A DNA stretch of 28,301 nucleotides from JBHPGW01 sp042569785 (GTDB taxonomy: Bacteria; Planctomycetota; Phycisphaerae; Sedimentisphaerales; Anaerobacaceae): contig JBHPGW010000035.1 of assembly GCA_042569785.1 (NCBI GenBank), forward strand, positions 1 to 28,301, in the 5' to 3' direction. Below the pieces are notes generated by a model. The model saw nothing but the letters and a program-made list of their open reading frames with translations, did not search any database and was not told the DNA's origin. Below are positions 14,286 to 22,956 of the stretch, in pieces (the first letter of the stretch is position 1; each line of letters opens with the position of its first letter). The position numbers and the translations under genes are program-made.

Positions 14286-14753
14286 ATGGATTTCATAGCA
14301 TATTTGATTTTGGCAGCCCGCGATAGAGGCCAGGGCAAATGGATATTTCCTATTGTCCTGGCGGTATTCTGGGCTGTGGGCGGGATACTAAAAGCCAGGG
14401 CGAACAAGGCCAGTACTATGCGTGATGAGGAAAAAGAGCAGCAGCATCAGCCAGAGCTTGCTCATCCTCAGCCGCGTCGCAAGAGAGCAGAGCTATTTGA
14501 ACCGGGCCCCGTAACCGTTAGTCCAGCGCCCGTACAGAAAAGACGCAAAGTCCATGACAGGATAATTCAAACTAATATCGAAGGCCTTAAGAGCAAGATT
14601 GATGGAATCACCAGAAAAGAAACACCACAGCAGTCCCTTGAGACCTCCGGCCCAATTTTACGGTTTGAAGAGCCAGACGAACTGAAAAAAGCGATCCTGT
14701 ACCACGAAATCCTCGGAAAACCCGTTTCTCTGAAAGAATCCCAAAGCTTTTAA
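14286..14753 (+). CDS. Small single-pass membrane protein of unknown function, FloA-linked
   Basis: A 155-residue protein that I do not recognise. It has an N-terminal amphipathic stretch, one membrane helix at about 19-36 (WIFPIVLAVFWAVGGIL), a basic and proline-rich, probably disordered middle (about 45-100) and a short conserved-looking C-terminal block, KKAILYHEILGKPVSLKE. The last block resembles C-terminal motifs I associate with other planctomycete membrane proteins, which is a recollection rather than a search. It follows floA by 20 bp with an AGGAG upstream and is probably co-transcribed. A role as a FloA/NfeD partner or anchor is inferred from position only. Confidence 0.65.
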   Translation: MDFIAYLILAARDRGQGKWIFPIVLAVFWAVGGILKARANKASTMRDEEKEQQHQPELAHPQPRRKRAELFEPGPVTVSPAPVQKRRKVHDRIIQTNIEGLKSKIDGITRKETPQQSLETSGPILRFEEPDELKKAILYHEILGKPVSLKESQSF

Positions 14754-14832
14754 CGCTTAAATCAAAAGAAAACGCCTCTTTGAATGGCAAATTATCTTTT
14801 TGAATCGACATCCGTATTTTCCCTTGAAAAAC

Positions 14833-14853
14833 CAAATCCCAAATCCAAACACC
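14833..14853. repeat. 7-bp-period tandem array in the Lon upstream region
   Basis: Heptads CAAATCC, CAAATCC, AAACACC in register, about 130 bp before the Lon start. The rest of the 232-bp gap before Lon holds only the promoter; no gene is supported. Confidence 0.5.
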
Positions 14854-14948
14854 CTACCCAACGTCCCATAATATATGTTATGTTTCATTGGGCTTTTTGC
14901 GGTTCATTTTCTTCTGTGGTATCCAAAATATCCATCAATTTAAAATAC

Positions 14949-14977
14949 TTGTTAATCTTGTCAAAAGAGTGTATCAT
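14949..14977 (+). promoter_or_regulatory. Promoter for lon
   Basis: TTGTTA (14949-14954), 17 bases, TATCAT (14972-14977). The ATG begins nine bases after the -10 box, at 14986, again without a Shine-Dalgarno, so a leaderless or near-leaderless message is expected. Confidence 0.6.
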
Positions 14978-14985
14978 ACCCGCCA

Positions 14986-17436
14986 ATGGCGACTCATTTG
15001 AAAAATATACAGTTTGGCGATCCCAATATACTTCGGGATTTTGAGGTACTTGGCGACGATCCAACCGACCTTGAGGATTTACTCAACAATGAGAACGGTT
15101 ACCTGCGAGAGAACAACCACTATTTTAAACTGCCCGACGTGATCGGCATACTTCCGATCAGAAATGCCGTCGCCTATCCGGGGACCGTCACGCCACTGGC
15201 CGTAGGCAGGCAAAAAAGCAGAGCACTCTTAAAGGACATTCAGCCAAACGAATCGATCATTGGATTAGTCACACAGCACAATCCTGAAACGGATAAACCC
15301 AATTTTGGTGATATATATACCGTCGGGACAGCTGCTTCGGTTTTAAAGGTCATTAAAATGCCCCATGGCTCGGTACACGTTGTCGTACACGGCCTGACCA
15401 GGTTTAAAATAAAACAGTTCGTAGCAACAGAACCATATTTAAAAGCAAAGGTCGAGTTACTACAGGTCAAAACAAGAATGACCAAAAAGCTCCAGGCACT
15501 GATAGTAAACGTTCGTCAGGCCGCCAATCGGGTGATCGCTCTAAGCCCAAACATACCCGAAGAGGCCTCTGTGCTTCTGGAAAATATCGAAGACGCATCA
15601 GCATTAGCCGATTTCCTCGCAGCGAATCTACACATCAGTATCGAACAAAAGCAGAAATTGCTCGAAGAACTTAACCCGGGCAAAAGGCTCGAAAAAATTT
15701 CCATCGCACTGGCGAATCAGCTCGAAGTCCTCGAACTCAGCCACAAAATACAGGGAAGAGTCAGAGATTCGGTCGACAAGAGTCAGCGGGAATTCTTCCT
15801 GCACGAGCAGCTAAAAGCCATACAATCAGAGCTCGGCAAAGGAGACCGCCAGACCGAAGAGATCAAGCTGATCAAAAAGAATATTAAAAAAGCTAAAATG
15901 CCGAAAAAGGTCGAAACCGAAGCCGTTCGAGAACTCGACAGATTAAGCAAGATACACCCATCTTCGCCGGAATACAGCGTTATTCGAACGTACCTGGACT
16001 GGGTATGCGAACTGCCATGGTCGATTGAAACCAAGGATCGGCTCGACATCGACAAGGCACAGCGTATATTGAATGCAGACCACTATAACCTGAGAAAAGT
16101 CAAAAAGCGTATTCTCGAGTTCCTCGCCGTACGCAAGCTCAACCCAAAAGGCAAAAGCCCAATACTCTGCTTCGTAGGCCCGCCAGGAGTAGGCAAAACG
16201 TCACTTGGTAAATCCATCGCACGGGCAATGGGAAGAAAATTCATCCGAATTTCGCTCGGCGGAATAAAAGATGAAGCCGACATTAGGGGACATCGAAGAA
16301 CATATATAGGTGCCCTGCCAGGCAGGATCATGCAGGAACTGAGAAAATGCAATAGTAAAAACCCCGTCTTTATGCTCGACGAACTCGACAAGATCGGAAA
16401 CGATTTCAGGGGTGACCCAGCAAGTGCTCTGCTCGAAGTACTCGACCCGGAGCAGAATTTCAGCTTCACCGACCATTACCTCGATCAGCCTTTTGACCTC
16501 TCCGGCATCATGTTCATCGGTACCGCCAACTATACAGAACCCGTCCCCCCTGCTTTGCACGATCGCATGGAAGTAATAGAGCTACCCGGCTACACCGAAA
16601 CTGAAAAACTTAACATTGCGAAAAAGTATCTCGTACCGCGGCAGCTTACCCAGCACGGATTAGACAAAAGCAAGTTGACCATAAAGGATGATGCGATAGC
16701 TGCTGTGATTCGAAGCTACACCAGAGAGGCAGGCGTCAGAAATCTGGAAAGAAAAATTGCCGCGATCTGCAGAGCCGTTGCTACTGACATCGCCCGAGTC
16801 AAAATAAGACGCGCCACTATCGACCGAAACAAGCTCTCGAAAATTCTCGGCCCAGTCCGATTTGAATCAGAACTCGCTCTTAGAACCGCCATGCCAGGCG
16901 TCGCTACGGCTCTTGCCTTTACGCCGGTCGGTGGTGAGATTTTGTTTATCGAATCCGCCTCAATGCCAGGCAAAGGTCGCTTACAACTGACAGGACATAT
17001 CGGCGATGTGATGAAGGAAAGCGCACAGGCCGCTTTTTCAGTAGTAAAGTCAAACGCTCAAAAACTAAACATCGATTCCGAGCGATTCAGCAAATTCGAT
17101 TACCACATTCACGTCCCGGCCGGTGCCATCCCTAAAGACGGCCCAAGTGCCGGCATCGCGATGTACATATCATTGGTAAGCCTGATATTAAAAACTCCGA
17201 CACGTCCTGACGTTGCCATGACCGGCGAAATTACCTTGAGAGGCCTGGTTTTACCCATCGGCGGATTAAAGGAAAAAGTCCTCGCCGCAAAACAGGCCGG
17301 TATAAAAACTGTTATAATTCCTGCCAGAAACAAAAGAGACGTACCGGAAATACCGCCGGAAGCTAAAAAAGATTTGAAGTTTGTCTTCGTAAAAAATACT
17401 AACGAAGCGCTAAAAGCTGCGCTTACAAACGGATAA
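14986..17436 (+). CDS. lon: ATP-dependent protease Lon (LonA type)
   Basis: An 816-residue cytoplasmic protein-quality-control protease. The N-terminal LON substrate domain (about 48-245) begins at LPDVIGILPIRNAVAYPG. The AAA+ module has Walker A GPPGVGKT at 398 and Walker B around 462-468 (FMLDELD). The C-terminal peptidase has the Ser-Lys dyad S721 (KDGPSAG) and K764 (GGLKEK), with the 43-residue spacing seen in E. coli Lon. All key residues are intact and the length is normal. It has its own promoter and is followed after only six bases by citramalate synthase, so the two are probably co-transcribed. Confidence 0.97.
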   Translation: MATHLKNIQFGDPNILRDFEVLGDDPTDLEDLLNNENGYLRENNHYFKLPDVIGILPIRNAVAYPGTVTPLAVGRQKSRALLKDIQPNESIIGLVTQHNPETDKPNFGDIYTVGTAASVLKVIKMPHGSVHVVVHGLTRFKIKQFVATEPYLKAKVELLQVKTRMTKKLQALIVNVRQAANRVIALSPNIPEEASVLLENIEDASALADFLAANLHISIEQKQKLLEELNPGKRLEKISIALANQLEVLELSHKIQGRVRDSVDKSQREFFLHEQLKAIQSELGKGDRQTEEIKLIKKNIKKAKMPKKVETEAVRELDRLSKIHPSSPEYSVIRTYLDWVCELPWSIETKDRLDIDKAQRILNADHYNLRKVKKRILEFLAVRKLNPKGKSPILCFVGPPGVGKTSLGKSIARAMGRKFIRISLGGIKDEADIRGHRRTYIGALPGRIMQELRKCNSKNPVFMLDELDKIGNDFRGDPASALLEVLDPEQNFSFTDHYLDQPFDLSGIMFIGTANYTEPVPPALHDRMEVIELPGYTETEKLNIAKKYLVPRQLTQHGLDKSKLTIKDDAIAAVIRSYTREAGVRNLERKIAAICRAVATDIARVKIRRATIDRNKLSKILGPVRFESELALRTAMPGVATALAFTPVGGEILFIESASMPGKGRLQLTGHIGDVMKESAQAAFSVVKSNAQKLNIDSERFSKFDYHIHVPAGAIPKDGPSAGIAMYISLVSLILKTPTRPDVAMTGEITLRGLVLPIGGLKEKVLAAKQAGIKTVIIPARNKRDVPEIPPEAKKDLKFVFVKNTNEALKAALTNG

Positions 17437-17442
17437 TTATTT

Positions 17443-19017
17443 ATGGAAAACATAAAAGTTTACGACACTACTCTTCGCGACGGAATGCAGGCTCAGGGTA
17501 TCAGTTACTCGCTTGAAGATAAGCTTGAGATAGCCAAATGTCTTGACGAGCTTGGTGTCAATTATATTGAAGGCGGTTACGCCGCGTCGAATCCCAAGGA
17601 AATGCAGTTTTTCACCGAGGCGGCGAAGCTTCGATTGAAAAACTCAAAACTAACCGCTTTCGGCAATACTCGAAGGGCAAATACCAGGACCTCTGATGAT
17701 ATTTCCCTTAAGGCGATTGTAGCATGCAAGGCCCCCGCCGCCACTCTTGTCGGCAAAACCTGGGATATGCACGTAAAAAAGGTGCTCGGCTGTTCGCTTA
17801 CCGAAAACCTCAATATCTGTGCCGACTCGGTAAAGTATCTGAAGAAACGAAACATCGAAACAATTTTCGACGCGGAGCATTTCTTTGACGGCTACAAGAA
17901 TAACCCTCAATACGCGATAAAGGTACTGGCCGCCGCAGCCCAGGCAGGTGCTGACGCACTTATACTCTGCGATACTAATGGCGGCACAATGGTCAACGAC
18001 ATCTACGAAATCACCAAAACCATCTGCAAAGAATTTTACGATCTCACCATCGGGATTCACACACATAACGATACTGACTGCGCAACCGCGGGAACTTTAG
18101 CCGCCGTCAGAGCGGGTGCAAGGCAAATACAGGGAACAATAAATGGACTGGGCGAAAGATGCGGCAACGCTAACTTGTGCATCGCGATACCAAACCTGGC
18201 ACTCAAGATGGGCTATAAGGTTCTAACCGAAGAAAAGATTAAAACCCTTACCGAAGTTTCAAGATTTGTCTTTGAACTTGGCAATCTGAACCCGGCAACG
18301 AATATGCCCTATGTCGGCGAAAGTGCTTTCGCCCACAAAGCCGGCCTGCATGTCGACGCACTGAGAAAAAACAAATCTACATATGAGCACATCGATCCAA
18401 AGCTCATCGGTAATGAAAGAAAATTCCTCATCTCAGAACTCAGCGGACGATCAAATGTCCTGGCTGCTCTCGAAAAAGTTAAGATCGCAGAAGACAAAAA
18501 ACTGGCTAAAAAAATCCTTATAAAGGTACAGGACCTTGAAAACCAGGGATACCAGTTCGAGGCCGCAGACGCCAGTTTCGAGTTGCTTATAAAGAAAATC
18601 ATCGGGACATATAAGCCGGCTTTCGAGCTTATTAAATATTTTGTAACAACTGAAAAAAGAGCCACCGGCGAACTGGTCACCGAAGCCACTGTAAAGCTCA
18701 AAGTTGGTAATGTGATCGAGCACGTTGTAGGCGAAGGTGACGGCCCGGTTAACGCACTCGATGCGGCATTGAGAAAATCATTGAAAAATTTCTACCCCTG
18801 CATTAACGATATACACCTGATCGATTACAAAGTCAGGGTCGTAAACGCCAAAGCTGGTACCGCCGCGAAAGTAAGAGTTATCATTAAGTCTCGGGATAAA
18901 AATACACTTTGGGGAACGGTTGGCGTCTCTGAGAACATCATCGAGGCTTCATGGCATGCCCTGGTCGACAGCATAGAATACAAATTGCAAAAAGACGAAA
19001 AAAAACTTAAAGACTGA
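17443..19017 (+). CDS. cimA: Citramalate synthase
   Basis: A 524-residue enzyme of the LeuA/CimA family that condenses pyruvate and acetyl-CoA to (R)-citramalate, giving 2-oxobutyrate for isoleucine independently of threonine. The N-terminal TIM barrel starts with VYDTTLRDGMQAQGISYSLE, has the metal-binding GIHTHNDTDCA motif and GTINGLGERCGNANL. The LeuA-type regulatory dimer domain occupies about 395-515. The GMQAQG and EGGYAASNPKE forms are characteristic of CimA rather than isopropylmalate or homocitrate synthase. The ribosome site is weak, consistent with coupling to lon, whose stop is six bases upstream. Confidence 0.9.
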   Translation: MENIKVYDTTLRDGMQAQGISYSLEDKLEIAKCLDELGVNYIEGGYAASNPKEMQFFTEAAKLRLKNSKLTAFGNTRRANTRTSDDISLKAIVACKAPAATLVGKTWDMHVKKVLGCSLTENLNICADSVKYLKKRNIETIFDAEHFFDGYKNNPQYAIKVLAAAAQAGADALILCDTNGGTMVNDIYEITKTICKEFYDLTIGIHTHNDTDCATAGTLAAVRAGARQIQGTINGLGERCGNANLCIAIPNLALKMGYKVLTEEKIKTLTEVSRFVFELGNLNPATNMPYVGESAFAHKAGLHVDALRKNKSTYEHIDPKLIGNERKFLISELSGRSNVLAALEKVKIAEDKKLAKKILIKVQDLENQGYQFEAADASFELLIKKIIGTYKPAFELIKYFVTTEKRATGELVTEATVKLKVGNVIEHVVGEGDGPVNALDAALRKSLKNFYPCINDIHLIDYKVRVVNAKAGTAAKVRVIIKSRDKNTLWGTVGVSENIIEASWHALVDSIEYKLQKDEKKLKD

Positions 19018-19059
19018 GCGCTACAATTTATCGCAAACGTTCAGCCTGAATAATTTACA

Positions 19060-19770
19060 TTATTGTTTCTGGCTTACTTTCTGACGTTTTTTCTTTCGGC
19101 GAGGCGGTGAGGGCTCTTTTGTTTCCGGCATCTTACCATTTGCGGCAACCTGAACTGCCTGCTCAGCTGATGCCGCGAATAAGTCGGCACCGATCTCTTC
19201 CCAGAGTCCTTTGGCTCGATTGAACAATCCACCTGATACCATTATAAGAAGGTCAGGATCGGCATTCACTTCCTTAATAATATCGATTAACTCGCGGATT
19301 TTAGGAGCCTGCTTGGCAGTTGAACCGTAGATCAACAGAACATCCGGGCAATATTCATGTGTAAAAGCAAGTACATCGTCATTGTTCAGCCCGCCACCGA
19401 GAAATCTTACTTCCCACCCGTCACTCTCGAACAGATCCGCCATGATCTGTGCACCGAGTTCCTGTATCTCATCCTGAGCACAGCATACCGCTATCTTCTT
19501 GCCCTTACTTTCCTTACGAGGCAGTTTATTTTGAAGCTGATCAACGATCGTGCGGTTGATCCTGGTTGCAAGATGTTCCTGTGAAGTTGTGATCCTGTCA
19601 AGTTTGACCAACTTCTCTATTTCGACCATGACAGGCCAGATGATCTGGACATAGACCATATTTGCAGGCGTTCCGATTTGCAGAGTCTCTTCTATAACAG
19701 ATCGAGACTGTTTTCTATCACCTTTTAGTAAAGCATCCATATATCGTTCAAGAGTAGCTTCTGAAATCAT
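19060..19770 (-). CDS. Cobalamin B12-binding domain-type regulator (CarH-like architecture without DNA-binding domain)
   Basis: A 236-residue cytoplasmic protein. Residues 1-85 form a four-helix-bundle cap like that of methionine synthase/CarH, with W45 and the QEHLAT block (64-69). Residues 91-210 form a Rossmann-like B12-binding domain. The expected E-x-H-x-x-G ligand motif reads E101-I-Q103-E-L-G106, so the axial histidine is replaced by glutamine. The tail (about 215-236) is basic. No MerR DNA-binding domain or methyltransferase is present. It may bind cobalamin base-on, bind another ligand or act as a photoreceptor-like regulator, but this is open. The start has a strong AAGGAGAT. It is convergent with cimA. 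Confidence 0.78.
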   Translation of the reverse strand: MISEATLERYMDALLKGDRKQSRSVIEETLQIGTPANMVYVQIIWPVMVEIEKLVKLDRITTSQEHLATRINRTIVDQLQNKLPRKESKGKKIAVCCAQDEIQELGAQIMADLFESDGWEVRFLGGGLNNDDVLAFTHEYCPDVLLIYGSTAKQAPKIRELIDIIKEVNADPDLLIMVSGGLFNRAKGLWEEIGADLFAASAEQAVQVAANGKMPETKEPSPPRRKKKRQKVSQKQ

Positions 19771-20159
19771 AATTTATCTCCTTAGCAAAGCACCTATTCG
19801 CTGCACAATTCCCATATTCACTTTTTAAACCCTTTGTTTCTTGCCCGTATTAACTTAGGTAATATACGTATCGGAAAGAGATGTAAAAAATCTTTAGTTA
19901 AAATGGGTAATCTGCGAAAAATAGGAAACTTTTTTTGCTCGATAATGAACCTTGGTAGAGAGTTTTCGGCAACTAATTTGCCAAAAATGCTTTATGTCCA
20001 ATAAAAACAATAAAAACAGCTATTTTCAGTTAATATTTCTGCCGTTTATGTACGATAAATTCATTATTAGACATTTACATTCACAAGTTGAATACTTATG
20101 GTATACGCTGTAAATTGTTGCCCTCAAGGCTGCGAGATATTTAATTTGGGAGTAAGGCC
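19771..20159. other. Divergent intergenic region between B12-domain gene and mlaE
   Basis: A 389-bp AT-rich stretch with no gene that I can support. Next to the minus-strand gene is its strong ribosome site (plus-strand 19776-19784). Further out, a possible minus-strand promoter has TTTACA (19882-19887) and TATATT (19861-19866) at a short 15-bp spacing. Near mlaE, TTGAAT (20088-20093), 17 bases, TAAATT (20111-20116), or alternatively TTTACA (20074-20079), 17 bases, TATGGT (20097-20102), could serve as promoter. Confidence 0.4.
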
Positions 20160-20969
20160 ATGATTGCTTCGTTTGGTCGGGACATTATCCAAAGTATAGT
20201 TGGCGTGGGCCAATTTGCGGCTTTCGTCTGGCGAGCTGTTGTGGTATCGCTTAGATGCTTCGTAAAGAGCGATACTTATCCACTGATATGGACGCAAATG
20301 CACATTATAGGCGTCAAAAGCGTACCGGTCATAATGGTAACAGGCGCTTTCGTCGGCATGACCCTTGCCATACAGGCTTACGACCAGCTTGCCGGTATGG
20401 GACTCGAAGAGAGATTGGGTGTCTTAATTAACGTTTCAGGCGTGAAGGAATTGGGTCCGGTTCTTGCCGCGGTTATGCTCGCCGGACGTATCGGAGGGGC
20501 TTTGACAGCCGAGTTAGGCACAATGAAAGTTACTCGGCAGATCGAGGCGGTAAAAAGCATGGGCACCGACCCCATCGCATACCTGGTCGCGCCGAGGGTT
20601 CTGGCATGTTTACTGCTTACTCCATTTCTGATCATCTATGCCGACCTGCTGTGCAGTTTAGGCGGATATTTCGTCAGCGCTTTTCACTTTGGCATCAACT
20701 CAAGACCATACTGGAGTTACTCTGCTGCCGGTGTCGAGCTTTGGGACGTAAATATCGGGATTATAAAGGGCTTTTTCTTCGGTGGAGCGATAGCGGTTAT
20801 AAGTTGCTACAAGGGCTTTACATGCAAAGAAGGGGCTCAAGGCGTCGGACAGGCCTGTACAGAAGCTTTTGTGGCAAGTTTTATTTCAATACTCGCGATC
20901 AATTTTGCTCTTGGAATAATTTTCAAAGCTATTTACAATACATTCTGGCAACCGATGAGCCTGATATGA
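20160..20969 (+). CDS. mlaE: MlaE-family ABC transporter permease
   Basis: A 269-residue inner-membrane permease of the MlaE/YrbE family, which moves phospholipids between membranes. About five or six membrane helices are visible. Family motifs include GAFVGMTLAIQAY, KELGPVLAAVMLAGRIG, AELGTMKVTRQIEAVKSMG and the C-terminal CYKGFTCKEGAQGVGQ. A GGGAGTAAGG ribosome site precedes the ATG. The ATPase gene follows after 33 bp. The substrate-binding MlaD/MCE gene that usually follows is absent from the window. Confidence 0.9.
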   Translation: MIASFGRDIIQSIVGVGQFAAFVWRAVVVSLRCFVKSDTYPLIWTQMHIIGVKSVPVIMVTGAFVGMTLAIQAYDQLAGMGLEERLGVLINVSGVKELGPVLAAVMLAGRIGGALTAELGTMKVTRQIEAVKSMGTDPIAYLVAPRVLACLLLTPFLIIYADLLCSLGGYFVSAFHFGINSRPYWSYSAAGVELWDVNIGIIKGFFFGGAIAVISCYKGFTCKEGAQGVGQACTEAFVASFISILAINFALGIIFKAIYNTFWQPMSLI

Positions 20970-21002
20970 TAACTGATTGTTACTGAAAAAATAAGGCCCA
21001 AA

Positions 21003-21839
21003 GTGGAACAAAGCGAACAAGAAAAAAAAACCGATACCATCGACGATAACAGCATCATTGTCGTCAAAAATCTTACAAAACAATTTGGCACCAATCTTGT
21101 TTTAGACGACCTGTCACTGAATATCGAAAAAGGAAAGACCACTGTAATTATTGGCCCCAGTGGTTGCGGCAAAACTGTTTTGATAAAGCATTTGATAGTT
21201 TTGTTAAGGCCCAGTTCAGGTCAGGTCTATTTCGATAACCAGCGAATTGATGATATAACTGAAGCTAAGCTAAGCAAAATCAGAACTCGATACGGATTTC
21301 TATTCCAGGGAGGCGCCTTGTTCGACAGCCTGACAGTAGCCGAGAACATACTCTTTCCAGTTAGACAGCATTATAAAATAACGCACGTCTCAGGCGCAAT
21401 GGAACTTGTAAATTCAAAGCTCGCAATGGTTGGACTGGCAGGTTTCGAGAATTATTACCCAACTAACCTTTCAGGTGGACAGGCCAAGAGGGTAGCACTG
21501 GCAAGGGCTATAGCGCTGAATCCGGAAGTTATTCTATATGACGAACCGACCACAGGCCTGGACCCCATACGCTCGGACATTATCAACGAGCTTATAATCA
21601 AGCTCCAGAGAGGCCTGGGACTAACGAGCATTGTTGTCACGCACGACATGACAAGCGCATACAAGATCGCCGACAGAATCGTTATGCTGCACAAGGGCAA
21701 AATTATCGCCGATGGTAACGCTGAGTATATCCGTGAACATTCTGATCCTGCTGTTCAGCAGTTCATTAAAGGCCAGGTCAGCGAAGAAGACCTCAAAGCT
21801 CTTCGCACCAGCGGCGACTTTTCTTTCAGTCAACTGTAA
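21003..21839 (+). CDS. mlaF: MlaF-type ABC transporter ATP-binding protein
   Basis: A 278-residue ATPase that powers the MlaE permease. It has Walker A GPSGCGKT, Q-loop FQGGALFDSLTVAEN, signature LSGGQAKR, Walker B VILYDEPTTGLDP and H-loop VVTHDM. The FQGGALFDSLTV form is typical of the MlaF subfamily. The start is GTG at 21003 with AAGG about seven bases upstream. The first 18 residues are charged and non-conserved. It follows mlaE closely and is likely co-transcribed. Confidence 0.92.
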   Translation: MEQSEQEKKTDTIDDNSIIVVKNLTKQFGTNLVLDDLSLNIEKGKTTVIIGPSGCGKTVLIKHLIVLLRPSSGQVYFDNQRIDDITEAKLSKIRTRYGFLFQGGALFDSLTVAENILFPVRQHYKITHVSGAMELVNSKLAMVGLAGFENYYPTNLSGGQAKRVALARAIALNPEVILYDEPTTGLDPIRSDIINELIIKLQRGLGLTSIVVTHDMTSAYKIADRIVMLHKGKIIADGNAEYIREHSDPAVQQFIKGQVSEEDLKALRTSGDFSFSQL

Positions 21840-21853
21840 TAAAAACCAGAATA

Positions 21854-21907
21854 CAGGAGTCAGAATGTGCGGCAATCTCAAATCGTAAATCGTAAATCGA
21901 AAATTTC
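21854..21907. repeat. CAGGAGTCAGRAT copy 2 and 7-bp-period array
   Basis: The gap between the ABC ATPase and amrS holds CAGGAGTCAGAAT (21854-21866) and then heptads AAATCGT, AAATCGT, AAATCGA, AAATTTC (21880-21907). A CCCCGGGGG stretch follows and serves as the G-rich ribosome site of the next gene. Most of this 85-bp gap is therefore repeat. Confidence 0.6.
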
Positions 21908-21924
21908 CCCGGGGGTATTACAAA

Positions 21925-22956
21925 ATGGCAGCCGAAACTCTTAAAAAAGCGGTGCTTTGGGAACCAGCCAAAGACAAAAAAGTTCAATGCCATCTTTGCG
22001 GTTGGAATTGCCTGATAAGCCCGGAAAAAACCGGCCATTGTAACGTGCGTAAAAATATTGACGGAACACTTTACACTTTCGCATACCATCGCGTTTGCGC
22101 CGCCAATGCCGACCCCATCGAAAAAAAACCGCTCTTCCATTTCCAGCCTGGCTCCAGGAGTTTTTCTATAGCTACACTTGGCTGCAATTTCCGTTGCGAC
22201 TTTTGTCAGAACTGGCAGATAAGCCAGGCAGCTATAGAGGATTTACAAATACAGAGACAGAAGATCAAACCAGAGGAGATCCTCTCTCTGGCTATTAGCC
22301 AGGGATGTAAGTCGATCGCCTATACCTATACCGAACCGACGATATTCATGGAACTTTGCGCCGATTGCGGTATGCCGGCAAAAGAGCATGGTTTGAAAAA
22401 TGTTTTCGTCAGCAACGGCTATCAAACTAAAAGGGCAATTGATTTCGCTTCCAAATTCCTCGATGGGATAAACGTTGACCTAAAAGCGATCACTGAAGAT
22501 TATTATATGAAACATTGCAAAGCCAAACTACAGCCTGTACTCGATACTATAAGCTATATCGCCAAAGAGACCGACATCTGGCTTGAGGTTACAACCTTGC
22601 TTCTACCTGGCGAAAACGATTCCGAAGACCAGCTAAAACAGATCGCCGAGTTTCTCATCACCCACGCAGGCCCCGATGTACCATGGCACATCAGCAGATT
22701 CTATCCGCAGTACAAATGCCTCGATACCGAATCGACCCCCATAAGCTCACTCGAACGTGCCATGAAGATCGGAAAACAGGCAGGACTGAGATACGTCTAC
22801 CCGGGAAATGTACCAGGCTCAAAAAATGAAAGTACATTTTGCTACGATTGTGGTAAAATGCTTATCGAACGCGTTGGCTATCAAATTAAAGCTAACAACA
22901 TTGTTGAAGGAAAGTGCCCCGATTGCGATACAAAAATCGCGGGCTTTGAACTATGA
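21925..22956 (+). CDS. amrS: AmmeMemoRadiSam system radical SAM enzyme
   Basis: A 343-residue radical SAM protein. The N-terminal CHLCGWNC...GHC cysteine motif (about 19-36) is typical of AmrS. The 4Fe-4S ligands are C87, C91 and C94 in GCNFRCDFCQNW. A C-terminal CYDCG...CPDCD pair looks like a second metal site. From family knowledge AmrS occurs with AmrA and Memo-like AmrB; neither is in this window, and the reaction is not firmly known to me. The stop codon overlaps the pdxB start (ATGA at 22953), so translation is coupled to vitamin B6 synthesis. A G-rich site precedes the ATG. Confidence 0.9.
   Translation: MAAETLKKAVLWEPAKDKKVQCHLCGWNCLISPEKTGHCNVRKNIDGTLYTFAYHRVCAANADPIEKKPLFHFQPGSRSFSIATLGCNFRCDFCQNWQISQAAIEDLQIQRQKIKPEEILSLAISQGCKSIAYTYTEPTIFMELCADCGMPAKEHGLKNVFVSNGYQTKRAIDFASKFLDGINVDLKAITEDYYMKHCKAKLQPVLDTISYIAKETDIWLEVTTLLLPGENDSEDQLKQIAEFLITHAGPDVPWHISRFYPQYKCLDTESTPISSLERAMKIGKQAGLRYVYPGNVPGSKNESTFCYDCGKMLIERVGYQIKANNIVEGKCPDCDTKIAGFEL

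Noticed and set aside
14784..15044. Reading frame overlapping the start of lon
   Set aside because: It runs through the promoter and heptad repeat and out of frame into lon, with no ribosome site or recognisable product.
19018..19059. Bidirectional terminator between cimA and the B12-domain gene
   Set aside because: Only partial, interrupted symmetry and no clear T tract.
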